A stretch of DNA of 13,905 nt from Echinostoma caproni. Its lineage: Eukaryota; Platyhelminthes; Trematoda; Plagiorchiida; Echinostomatidae. Numbering within the stretch: position 1 is the first letter of the stretch; each line of letters starts with the position of its first letter. This document shows positions 1 through 8,639 of the stretch, one piece after another. Made by a program: the position numbers and the translations under genes. The notes under the pieces are model-generated. The model did not search any database, had not been told where the DNA came from, and worked only from the letters and a program-made list of their open reading frames with translations. The DNA lies in assembly GCA_900618425.1 (NCBI GenBank), contig UZAN01056082.1, positions 1 to 13,905 on the forward strand, given 5' to 3'.

Positions 1-887
1 CCGCGTGCAGTGGCGTTCCAAAGGGATCGGTATTATGGTCGCTACTCTTCATCATCTACATCAACAATCTGCCCCAAGAACAGGAAGGACGGTGTTTTGT
101 GTTCGTGGATGATGTTAAGCTAGTTGGGGACCCCACCTCAGCGCAAACGCACTAAGACCTAGACCGTCTGCAAAAGTGGGCGATGGATTGGGAGCTTCCG
201 TTGAACACCAATAAGTGCAGAAAGCATCTTTTCCAGGGAGGCCAGCCACCATCAAATAACAGGCGACTAAACCCGGATAATCNATTATTCCAAACAGGGT
301 AGATGCGGGATCTGGGAGTGCTCGTACACGAGACCTACAAACCGGCCAAGCAGCGTCCTTTAGCGGCGACAAAGGCAAATAGAGCACTACACCAGTTACT
401 GAGAACGATGGCCTCAAGAGACAGATTAGTCCTTTTCCCGCTATACAAAGCGTTTGTGAGGCCGCACTCAGAGTACTGTGCGCAAGCCTGGACGCCATCC
501 CTAGTGAAGGACTCGGCGGTACTAGAGAGTGTACCAAGGAGATTCACAAGGCAAATCCGGGGGATGGCAGGGTTAGACTACCACAGCAGGCTAAGAGAAC
601 TTAACCTGTTCTCTCTGGTCAGAAGACGAATAAGGGGGGACCTAATAGAAGCTTTCAAGCAACTAAAGGTTCTATCCAGCACGGAAACGCAGCTGCTATC
701 TAGGAATAATAACCTAGCACTGCGGGGAAACGGAATGAAGCTTGAAGAACCGAGAGCACTAGGGAGCATCCGGGCGAATTTCTTCGCTCTTAGGCTTATA
801 AACCCTTGGCATAACCTACCAGCCTCGGTTGTTTCAGAAAACTCAGTTGGGGAGTTCAAGGGTTGCCTGGACGCAATGCGGACGTAA
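1..887 (+). pseudogene. CR1-like LINE reverse transcriptase, C-terminal part, broken
   Basis: This is the 3' end of a CR1-clade non-LTR retrotransposon ORF2, which copies element RNA into DNA at the nicked target. One frame runs from base 9 to the stop at 885-887. It opens with the motif B region SGVPKGSVL and a LLFIIYINNLP stretch, then the catalytic motif C as FVDD at 102-113, where most relatives have FADD. The thumb and C-terminal part follows, with PLYKAFVRPHSEYCAQAW and a tail containing INPWHNLPASVV, both typical of CR1. In-frame stops at 153-155 (TAA) and 300-302 (TAG) interrupt it, and base 283 is N. The 194 codons from 303 are open, but that start is only the first Met after a stop. 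The window edge cuts off the fingers and palm motifs. CR1 assignment rests on motif recognition. Confidence 0.9.
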
Positions 888-1084
888 CTTGCTCCGGACG
901 CTGTATAAAAAAGACCAAACATGACGAATGGTGTAGGCATGCGTGCAGGTCCGTGTGTATACACTTGTGTGTAGTGGAGAAGACCTGAATTTTCCTGGGG
1001 GATAGATAGCAGACTGTTCAGTGTGCGGAAACCACAAAAGCGCTATTATACAGGGTAGGTAGACAACTGGGCTCAGGCGGACAC
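888..1084 (+). other. Probable 3' untranslated tail of the left CR1 copy
   Basis: This stretch follows the ORF2 stop directly. It includes a TG-rich run (about 925-975) and no open frame with recognisable protein similarity. Its position suggests the 3' UTR of the LINE copy on the left. I could not find a clear terminal microsatellite or poly(A) tail that would fix the end of the element. Confidence 0.35.
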
Positions 1085-2100
1085 ATGCTCAGGGTCGGTA
1101 CTCGAGTGCAGGTGGACGACAGCATCTGGAAGTACGGCTTCAGCGAGTATGATGGAGGCTGCTACAAGTTTTCACCTCTCTCCCGTGTCCTCTGCACTAT
1201 CGAATTTCCCTCTCTTCCTTCTTTATTTAATCAAGAAGCCTTTACATCTTGTCAGCCAGTCTATACAGGACGATCCGAAGGAAACCATCACACTCCCAAA
1301 CGAAAGAGATAGGCGGCGACGACTCTTAGGGTTGGTACAGTGAGACGCACCCTAAATCATACAGGTCGCAGGAGGAAACGGTGGCGCTCAGTCGCAAACC
1401 GGCCCTGCAAGATGGGGGAGAACCAAAAGCTAATGGTTCAGTTGGGTGAGCAGCAATGGCGACCGCTATGCTGCCCCAAGAGAAACGGATACTTGTTTTT
1501 ACACGACATTTGATGGTTATAACACCATAAACCCGTGAGCGCAATGCCAACGATGTAACGTTTTCCCCACCTAGATAAAGAGTGTGCCGAATATGCCAAA
1601 TCTCTCTTGACCGAGGGGTGCCCAGTTTCCGAGGTTGACTCTTGTCCCTTCAAATCTTCTTCTTAATTCTTTTCCCTCTATGATTAATAATCTTCACGAA
1701 AGAATGCTTCCTTGAATGTTGTTTGGGATCAGAGTCCATAAATCCTCTTTCACCAACCTCCAACTGATCCAGCCTGAAAACCCAGGTCGCGACTCCACTG
1801 CATTTGAGATCAGAACCCTAGGTAGTGACCGGACGAGACTCGGTTGGACTACGCGTACCCTGTTTATGACATACGTGAGCATAGTCAAAAAGTTCGCCAA
1901 GCACTCAGCGTCGTACTGTCTTTCTCGTTCTGGGACAACCGAGGATGGTTACCAGTATGCACAAATATATGCACAGGACTGCATAGACGTAAGGACGGTA
2001 TGGAGATGTTCGAATATGTTTGAACGTTTGAGTAGCTGAGGTACAAGTACGTTGGGTGGTATGAAGAAGGTAACATGCAATCAAGGGCGAGGGTGATAAA
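1085..2100. other. Unassigned region, about 1 kb, no recognised gene
   Basis: Several short open frames exist on both strands, and none has a domain I recognise. The longest is on the plus strand at 1716-2039 (107 codons); part of it reads EIRTLGSDRTRLGWTT. The minus strand is also open there for 68 codons, so length alone is weak evidence. A T-rich run near 1650-1690 could be the tail of an older insertion. I see no tRNA, LTR or transposon terminal repeat. Confidence 0.4.
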
Positions 2101-2112
2101 GCGTACGCTAAG

Positions 2113-2892
2113 GTGAATCTTGTCTGTCTTTTTTCGTGCTACACGCTCGTATCAATTCTTTCCAGAAAAACATTCAAGAAGCCCCTACTGGATCGCACTA
2201 AAGAAAACACCGCTATAGGGAGGCGAGAATTTCAAAGGCTGTCGAAGTGCATTGAGAACATTGGAGCTCATCTGGGCATCAGAACATGGCTAAGGGCAGA
2301 TATCCAATGTACAGCTTCTGAGTTGCTTTTCGGCACTACATTACGAATGCTTGGAGAATTTTTCATGCCACGCAACATGGATTCCATTGGAATACAGGAC
2401 TACGCGCAATGTTTGTCTATGTTTGTGCAATCCTTGTCTCCGGCACAAACTCGAATACAGCAATGAAAGGTGTTCATACACACTGAGCTCATAACCTGTT
2501 CGCACGTATTCATTCGAATAGATGCGGTACGTAAACCGTAACAACAGCCTTACCAGGGACCTTTTCAAATCATTTCGCGTCACGAAAAGTTCTTCAAGGT
2601 TGACTGACAGGGTCGCGTCGATACGAATAACATCGAACGGCTCAAGGCATCATATGTCGACGATGGCATAGTGCACGCCAGTTCCAGACTCGATGTTATT
2701 CCTGCACGGCCGATGTTTGAGTCACTTACCTCAGAGTCAAGTTCACAGATAGCAGTACCTGCTACGATTTCGAATGAGGTAACTGTCTCACGTTCAAGTC
2801 GGCAGTGTACGAGCCCCTTATCAGACCAGGACGAGACATCAGTCTCACGTTCAGGTCGAAGGATTGTTTTGCCTGCTCGTCTACGGGATTGA
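2113..2892 (+). pseudogene. Ty3/Gypsy pol, integrase C-terminal region, broken
   Basis: This is the end of a Gypsy-type LTR retrotransposon polyprotein. Recognisable sequence starts near 2260 with LGIRT, followed by ADIQCTASELLFGTTLRM and GEFFMP. That block is the usual one after the Gypsy integrase core, in the part that holds the second half of the DDE fold's C-terminal extension. The same frame continues past the stop at 2464-2466 into the SH3-like tail, with SHVFIRIDAVRKP, QQPYQGPF and IERLKASYVDD. It ends with the basic SGRRIVLPARLRD segment and a stop at 2890-2892. Further in-frame stops lie at 2539-2541 and 2605-2607. Upstream of 2260 the frame is open, but I cannot match it to integrase, so an internal deletion is likely. 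The catalytic DDE residues are missing. The segment VSRSSR/VSRSGR near the end is a short internal duplication. Confidence 0.88.
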
Positions 2893-2933
2893 GCAAAACA
2901 AGATCCACACAAGCGTATAGGGTATTACGACTT

Positions 2934-2960
2934 ATATCACGAGATGCCTCATCTCGATAT
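2934..2960. repeat. Short perfect inverted repeat (hairpin)
   Basis: The arms CGAGATG (2940-2946) and CATCTCG (2950-2956) are perfect reverse complements around a 3-base loop. ATAT on both outer sides can extend the stem past a two-base bulge. It sits 42 bases after the Gypsy pol stop. It could be a leftover terminal structure of that element or chance. Confidence 0.55.
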
Positions 2961-3280
2961 TTGTTTTGTATACTCAATGATTGTTTATGAATAATGCAGT
3001 AATTTTGAACTTTAGGATACTACACCGGTTTTCCTCGACAATCTTTCACTTCCAGAGATCAGGTCATGCGAAACGCATATTGGTTGCCTTGATGATCAAC
3101 GAGAATTTTGGCACCCTCTCGCACGATCGTGGCCCCTTTGGATCTTAAGAGTTTGTTGAAAACGATTTTCGTTTCTACGGTCCCACACATGAACAACAAG
3201 TGGTTTTCTTTCATTCTGGCACGCGAACGATCACGGACGCTGGAAACGACGAGAGCCACTTGACAACATGATGCAACTAA

Positions 3281-3523
3281 CGATACGAATGGTGTGAATC
3301 ATCCAATGAACGACTGAAGATACGTCGATATGGTTCCCATGCTGACATCCGATGCAACAAATCTGGTCGATGTTCCAATAACGCAAAACAGTTCAAACAT
3401 ACCAACAATTTTGCCAGTCCATGTCTTGCAGCACGGCCACACGCTAAAGATTGCCTTCTCTTCAAATTCGTTTCTGAATCGAACGCTTTTGCTTGCTTTC
3501 TAGCGGGGGACTACTGTAGTTAA
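3281..3523 (+). pseudogene. Gag-like fragment with eroded CCHC zinc knuckles
   Basis: An 80-codon open frame holds what looks like a double zinc knuckle, the nucleic-acid-binding part of a retrotransposon gag. The first knuckle, at 3353-3394, has the exact C-x2-C-x4-H-x4-C spacing, but only its first Cys remains; the other positions are Ser, Asn and Phe, each one base change from the expected residue. The second, about 3413-3454, keeps the second and last Cys and ends HAKDC; its spacing around the His suggests a small indel. Upstream in the same frame are stops at 3146-3148, 3269-3271 and 3278-3280, with no clear gag core. The opposite strand has open frames of 66 and 62 codons that I take as shadows. 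The frame runs eight bases into LTR copy A. Gypsy or BEL origin cannot be decided. Confidence 0.5.
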
Positions 3524-3663
3524 CATGATTGTACGAAGAAAAGGAGCGATCCACGAGGACGTTTTCCGTTCTTATTTTCTTCACAATCAACTCCGAATCT
3601 AACTATGATACTTCTCTGTTTTACTTCTGCTTGTTTTACTGAGCACGGTTTTCCGCCCAGGTG

Positions 3664-3672
3664 TATATATAA
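3664..3672 (+). promoter_or_regulatory. TATA box of LTR copy A
   Basis: TATATATAA lies 150 bases into the LTR. The equivalent place in copy B is TATTTATAA. Just downstream, TGGGTC and GACCCA (3675-3693) can pair around a 7-base loop, a structure also possible in copy B with a 5-base stem. Transcription would be expected to start around 3690-3700. Confidence 0.6.
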
Positions 3673-3770
3673 GCTGGGTCCTATTCAGACCCACGCAACA
3701 CGTGTGACGCGCTTCCGCTTTACTACTGCACTTATTTCTTGCATCGTTTAGCGTCACCTGGGCACGTTTT

Positions 3771-3786
3771 GGTACTATCTAGTACC
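3771..3786 (+). promoter_or_regulatory. Conserved hairpin before the LTR poly(A) signal, copy A
   Basis: GGTACT and AGTACC pair perfectly around a 4-base loop (ATCT), ten bases before AATAAA. Copy B has the same 6-bp stem with a TTCT loop. Its place in the transcribed R region suggests a role in 3' end formation, which is inference. Confidence 0.5.
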
Positions 3787-3796
3787 ACGATTCGTC

Positions 3797-3802
3797 AATA
3801 AA
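3797..3802 (+). terminator. AATAAA poly(A) signal of LTR copy A
   Basis: A canonical AATAAA sits 125 bases after the TATA box, inside conserved context (AATAAACGTCTA). The same hexamer is kept in copy B on the minus strand. Confidence 0.6.
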
Positions 3803-3921
3803 CGTCTACGACTCCAACGAGTGATTTTGTCTACCTCGGGCAACGAGACACTAGGAGGTCGCGCGCACTTTGAGACTCGTAAGAAGACTTATCTGCAGGC
3901 CGTCAACACCGGTCAGCTTCA

Positions 3922-4233
3922 GTTCCACAACTGGCTGAAACGAATCACACCATGAACGTGTGCGAGGCTTTCCGACCCCTGTACAAAGTTCGTGGGCGAT
4001 AATTGAGGCAGGTTTGCATGCGGATGTTGGCTACGGTAGAAGCGATGGGCATTCGTCTACACAATTCTTCTCTGTATACCCAAAAACAATTTACGCAAGC
4101 GCTTAAGCTTACCTAGGCCACCTCCCATACATCGGATGAGTGGACAAACAAACATATGATCGTGGTGAACCCGATTTCCGATCTCAAGATGAAATCGTTT
4201 CTAGTAATCTGTTTTTATTTAATTTATTTCCCA
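3922..4233. other. Unassigned gap between LTR copy A and a CR1 fragment
   Basis: I see no protein domain, RNA gene or repeat here. Continuing the minus-strand frame of the neighbouring CR1 fragment gives no recognisable endonuclease or reverse transcriptase. The region near 4200-4240 is AT-rich. Confidence 0.4.
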
Positions 4234-5532
4234 TTACAATTTTTTCACAAAGAGTGATACATATTGAGATGCATTGGCATAAGTAAGAATCTCTGAAAAC
4301 GAGCTTGTTCGCCACTCTGTTGTTTTGTTTGAAACGTGGTGTGAGATTATTTCACCAAACTCCGGAGCATTTAGGTCGCCTAAAAGCAGTACCCCGTTGA
4401 TTTGTCCCGCTACTTACATGAGGTAGGCGATTAACTGGTCATCCTCCTCTGTGGAGAACCGAGGACTACGGTATGTGCAAACTACTGCTACTTCACTATG
4501 GGGTTGCTTTAGCAAGCACCTGGTGAATCGGATGTTTGCTCTCCCCAGGTTGATTATGTCTGCTTGTGTTACGTGTTCCGCTACAAGTATTAGAGAATCA
4601 CTACGGATGGGACCGTCAGTGTGATCACATCGGTAGGCCAAAAGAACCTGGTGGGTGCAATCTTGTGGTGTTGAAGTCTGGTTTAGCCACGTTTCAGTGA
4701 CTGCTATGCAAGTTACCGTCCCTGCTTCTGCTCGTATGTCTGGCCAATTGTTCATTAGACTGAAGGCATTGGTGTAGAGAACATCCAATGTCTGCACCGT
4801 GTGTTCCCTTAGCGGTAAAAGACTGCACCCAGGGCTTATGCCCCGGTGCCCACCGAGTTTTTTTATCTCGGCGGTAGAGTCCTTCCTATTTGGACTCCCG
4901 CAGATTAAGGTTACAGCAGTAGAACGCACCGCATTCGGTTTGGCTGTTTCGATGTCCGAATGGTCTAACAAAAATGCGAATTCATTTGTGGAGAACCCGA
5001 GTATTCGGGCATTATGGTTCGGTGAAACCTTTGGAGTGGAAGATTGTACCCTTACGATCAGTCGCCTGGCGCTGTTTGGTGAGGGTGGTGGCACAGAAGC
5101 TTCACAGTCCCAGCTAGTCGCATAATCAATGGCCACGGTGATTTTGCCCTCTGTCAGGAGCTGCACGTGGCATGCTGCTGCTACTAACATGGCATTCGGG
5201 TATCTAGGCTTATGAAATTCTACCAGCGTTGGTCTTGGGTTACTTTCGCTGCCATTTTGGGAGGTTTCCCTTCATTTCCTCACGCGCAGGATTCGCTTGA
5301 TATGGACATGTCCTGGAGTAGTAGCAAGTTGAAAGATATTAAGTACCTGGTGGAGTAGGTCGTGTTTGCGCTTGCGCGCTTCCCGACAATGTGGTTCAGC
5401 CAGACTTCTAATCACGTTGCGGTTTCTGCCGAAGACTATGTCCTTTTTCGCTTCTAGCTTTCTTAAGACGCTACCCAGTGAGTTAGAGATTGTAGTAAGT
5501 CGGTTTGTTGAAGCCTCGTTGTCATTAGTCTG
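4234..5532 (-). pseudogene. CR1 LINE fragment: ORF1 C-terminal domain fused in frame to EEP endonuclease
   Basis: A single minus-strand frame of about 430 codons has only two internal stops (TGA at 5272-5274, TAA at 4414-4416) and ends at 4234-4236. The first part, 5532 to about 5100, matches the ORF1 C-terminal region of the longer CR1 copy at 9770-10060: both share RNRNV or CNRNV, a PGHVHIKR/PAHVLVKR segment, and NPRPTLVEFHKPRY/NGRPVLIEFANLRY. A linker of about 100 residues follows. Then comes the apurinic-like endonuclease that nicks target DNA, with LDVLYTNAFSL (Asn metal ligand), VTETWL (catalytic Glu, 4693-4695), CTYRSPR and LLLGDLNAPEF (GDLN at 4369-4380). The C-terminal SDH motif and the whole reverse transcriptase are missing. 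No poly(A) or 3' UTR is present, so the copy was cut by deletion or a later insertion. Confidence 0.85.
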
Positions 5533-5638
5533 TTACGGTGCAACTCAGATGTCGATGCTGTTCCCTTTTTGCATGCGCTTGGAACTTACTGGAAAGATTT
5601 ATGGGAGGTGAGTTTGAACCTTTGGGTGGAACTAATAA

Positions 5639-6420
5639 TTAATGCCGCTCGTAGTTGGGCAAGCCTACTCCGATGAACTTCCTCTTTCTGTCATCGGTCT
5701 TGTTACCGACAGGATGGGCGTTTCCTTGAGCTTTTCCCTTATTAGTCCTGTCTAGCAGTGTACCTGGGGCCTTAGGCGGTGGTGAAATTACCTTGGACTC
5801 TAAGCTCTGATTGGCCAACTGCAATGATGCATGAGCAAGAGCTTTTGCTTTAATTCCGGGCAATTAATGCCAGCAATTATTCGATCACGTAGCTGGATTT
5901 GCTTTTGCTCTCCAAAATTGCAATGAGATGCTTGAGTCTGAAGCTGAAGAATAAAGTCACATACAGGTTGGCTTCCACCACGTTTGAGCAAATGAAATTT
6001 AGCTCGTTCAGTGGCTTAGAAATTAGCTGGCTGTAGATGCTTCAGCAGCAAGGTTTTCAGGCATTCTTACGAGAACGATGTAGGAGCGTCACAAACTGCC
6101 AAATTCTTCAATAACAAGCATGCATCCTTTCCGGTGACCGTTAGAAAATTAGCCGTTTTGCATTCTCCATCGAGTCCTTTCCGCGTATTACACCAAATCT
6201 CGAATCGTTCAAGATAGTTTTCGACTTCGCGCGCACTGGTATTTATACTCATGTTCTCCAAATTACAGGACTCCACTGGTTCAAAATGACCGCGACACCA
6301 GTTGTTGTAGTTTTCACTCGGACTAGTAATCCAGAACAGATCAGGTTCAAGGACGTGCGGCTTGAGCCAACGAGAGTCCAGTTGCTTGCTCGAGTGGGCA
6401 TGAATTTCCCCCTGTTTCAA
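5639..6420 (-). pseudogene. Ty3/Gypsy gag, broken
   Basis: This is a retrotransposon capsid (gag) gene, whose product packages element RNA into particles. From 6420 the frame reads VENYLERFEIWCNTRKG and KTANFLTVTGKDACLLL, then passes stops at 6067-6069 and about 6016-6018. It continues with LKTLLLKHLQPANF, ATERAKFHLLKRGG, SHCNFGEQKQIQLRDRII and AGINCPELKQKL, the standard Gypsy gag core. A frameshift near 5840 moves to the frame with ALAHASLQLANQSLES. A basic linker follows, then KRKFIGVGLPNYERH at the stop, which has zinc-knuckle spacing with its first two Cys lost (Phe and Val) and the His replaced by Tyr. The protease and pol that should follow are absent; the next minus-strand sequence is the CR1 fragment. 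The N-terminal 60 residues are not clearly gag, so the true start is uncertain. Confidence 0.85.
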
Positions 6421-6774
6421 CCCTCCGGTATTCCAGTATTTGGTTCACCAAGGGTGGTTTTCTGGTCCACGGATTGCAGAGTACAATATTGGGATCACTT
6501 CTGGGATGAGCAGTGGACTCATGATTAGAAACGCATAAACTGCTTACACCTAGCACGGCTACTCATTGATAAGTTAGCCGTTATATCGACGGACAATAGA
6601 GTAAAAAAAGACGAAGGAAAGCGGAAGGATAAGAGTAAAGTAGTGTTACGATAATAATACGAATATTATTAATAATAAGGGAAGTGAGGAAGCCTCTAGA
6701 AGGGGGGTGCGTAATGGAGGGATGGAGCAAGGAAACAAGGTCACAATGTAAGATAAGGTGGGGAACATGACAGC

Positions 6775-8605
6775 CTAGCTCTTGTTCAGTCTGACTTTGA
6801 ACTGCACTACAGTCTGGGCTGGGACTACCTTCGCTGGCAGTCTGTTCCATGCGTTTACCACCGTATGGGAGAAGACGTTCGCCCTTATGCTCTTCAGAGC
6901 TATGGGGTTGCTCAATTTTAGTTCGTTGCTCATGAGGGAAGAGTTGTTATCTATGCTGATTAGGGGGCTCCCGTGCTAGTGATTTCTCCCAGGAGCTTAA
7001 AGGTCTCTATAAATCCCCCAGAACTTTCTCCTTTTCGGGGAGAAAAGTCCTATCCGCTCCAGACTCTGTGTGTACGTCAATCATTGGAGACCCTGGAGAA
7101 ATTTCGTGAATCTCCCTTGTATCCTTTCAAGCGCGTTTATGCCTCCAAATTTAGTTGGTGCCCATGCCTGTTCTCAATGCTTTAAGTGGAGAGGAACGAA
7201 CACCTTGTACAGTGGAAGCAGGACTACTGGGTCCCTTGATGCAACAGTGCGTTCCGACTGGAAAAGTGTCTTTCGAGCCTTCTCAACAGCCTCAGCACAT
7301 TGTGGTGACGGTTTGAAGGACTAGTGAGTAAGCACCTCTAGATCCTTCATCGTCGCTGTGTACTGAATTACCAAAGGGTTATCAGGGTTAAGATAACGTA
7401 GTAAAAGGAAACCGCCAGACGCTAACTGCCGGCGCTTTCTGGCGTTTAGTGGTAGGCCCCAGTGATAAAGGGTGTCTAAGTTCTGCGGTATGACATCCCC
7501 GGTTGGCATACTCACAATTTTAGCATCATCAGGAAATAGGAAGCACGGCGACTGTAGCCTTTGAGCTAGATCGTTACTAAAGATTACGAACAGCAAACCC
7601 CGGGTACCGATCCCTACGATATCCCACTGCAGGCTAAGGCGGAGGTAAATCTGGACTCTTCTACTTTCACGTAGAAGTTTCGCCGACTTAGGTATTCTCC
7701 TATCCAGTCTATCACGTCTGGAGCAACTCGCAGTTTTCTTAACTTAAGTAAAAGCAGCCGATGGTTGACTGAGTCAAAAGCATTTTGGAAATCCAGATAG
7801 CAGACTTCAACAGGGTTACCGCAGTCTAGCCTGACAGTTACTTCGTCAAGGAAGGACAGCAAGTTCGTCAGGCAACACTTGCCTTTGACGAACCCGTGCT
7901 GCTGCGGCGCTACTAGACAAAGCTGGGTTTGGTGGCTAACAATGGCATTTCTTATACACTTCTCCATCCCCTTTAATAAGATACACAAGAGACTTACCGG
8001 TCGGTGATTTCCAGGTATCTTCCGTCGTCCGGCTTTAAATACTGTTATGACCACGGCCGTTTTCCGTTCGTTTGGAATAACGGTCTGATCTAGGGTGCGG
8101 TTAAAAAGTGCCGCAACTGGTGGTGCCAAGATGTCCGACAGGGGTTGGATGACGGTTGGGTGCAGCGTTATACGGTTGAGACATTTACTTTACAACGCAT
8201 GGGGGCAGATTTGGTGGTCGTCGTCCTCTAAGTAAACGGATTTAAAACAGCTTAGTAGGCTCTCGGCCTTTTCATTGACCGTCATGGCCAGTGTCCCCGG
8301 GGGGGAGAATTTATTACTACCTACTGACTCTCTGATCTTGCACTTAGACTGTACATAGTTGAAGTAAGCTTTAGGACATGCTTTGGCACGTCTTGCAAGC
8401 GCTAATTCAAACCCAGTTTGGTGATGTTTTCACAGCCTAGCAGCATCATCCCTTTCCAGTAAGTCAAGTATCGCCTGTGCCCCTGATTAGCCTGAAACAG
8501 TTTCCAGACAATATATTTCCGGGCCTGGGATCTAACCAAGGCACTCCTCCACCATGGGGGCTGTCCCCTCCTTCTAATCCTTCTCAGTGGAGTGAATACA
8601 TCCAT
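6775..8605 (-). pseudogene. CR1 ORF2, reverse transcriptase part, broken
   Basis: The part from 8605 (RRRGQPPWWRSALVRS) is the usual linker between nuclease and polymerase. The polymerase is clear from 8129, with FKAGRRKIPGNHRPVSLL, QQHGFVKGKCCLTNLL and motif A as YLDFQNAFDSVNHRLL (catalytic Asp at residue 113). Motif B is split: SGIS is followed by a stop, and a one-base shift leads to LLFVIFSNDL. Motif C is FPDD at 7525-7536, with Pro where Ala is usual. The C-terminal part spans two or more frames down to the stop at 6775-6777, with PLYKVFVPLH and VNAWNRLPAKVV matching the equivalent segments of the CR1 copy at 1-887. A long stretch at 8130-8400 is poorly preserved. Confidence 0.9.
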
Positions 8606-8639
8606 CAGTTGTTTCAGGTTTGCTTTAACCTGGTGCTAT

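Larger units (their letters stand above)
3515..3921 (+). mobile_element. LTR copy A (407 bp), LTR-retrotransposon family shared with 11670-12078
   Basis: This stretch matches the reverse complement of 11670-12078 along its whole length. In the best 88-base block, around 3640-3728, I count 75 identities by eye. Both copies begin TG and end CA, and their lengths are 407 and 409 bp. It has a TATA box (3664-3672) and AATAAA (3797-3802) in the right order for an LTR promoter and poly(A) site. A purine-rich AGCGGGGGAC lies just before the start at 3502-3511, as expected for a polypurine tract, which would make this a 3' LTR. I found no obvious primer-binding site after 3921 and no matching target-site duplication, so a solo LTR is also possible. 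Exact ends are inferred from where the alignment fades and the TG...CA rule. Confidence 0.8.

Noticed and set aside
115..547. Minus-strand open frames of 140 and 70 codons
   Set aside because: They lie antisense to the clear CR1 reverse transcriptase on the plus strand and show no domain.
1781..1797. GGTCGCGACTCC, similar to a tRNA-type box B, suggesting a SINE
   Set aside because: Only a partial match, and no box A at the right distance upstream.
3059..3465. Minus-strand frames of 66 and 62 codons, one slightly like a Copia gag-pre-integrase segment
   Set aside because: The resemblance is only a hydrophobic pattern, while the plus strand shows zinc-knuckle spacing.
4799..5611. Plus-strand frames of 108 and 81 codons
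   Set aside because: They are antisense to the ORF1 C-terminal and endonuclease frame, which has recognisable catalytic motifs.
5608..5630. GGTTCAAAC on the minus strand, a tRNA T-loop-like string
   Set aside because: The flanking bases do not form a T stem and there is no cloverleaf.
6782..7324. Plus-strand frames of 65, 70 and 84 codons
   Set aside because: They mirror the C-terminal part of the minus-strand CR1 reverse transcriptase (PLYKVFV, NAWNRLPAKVV).
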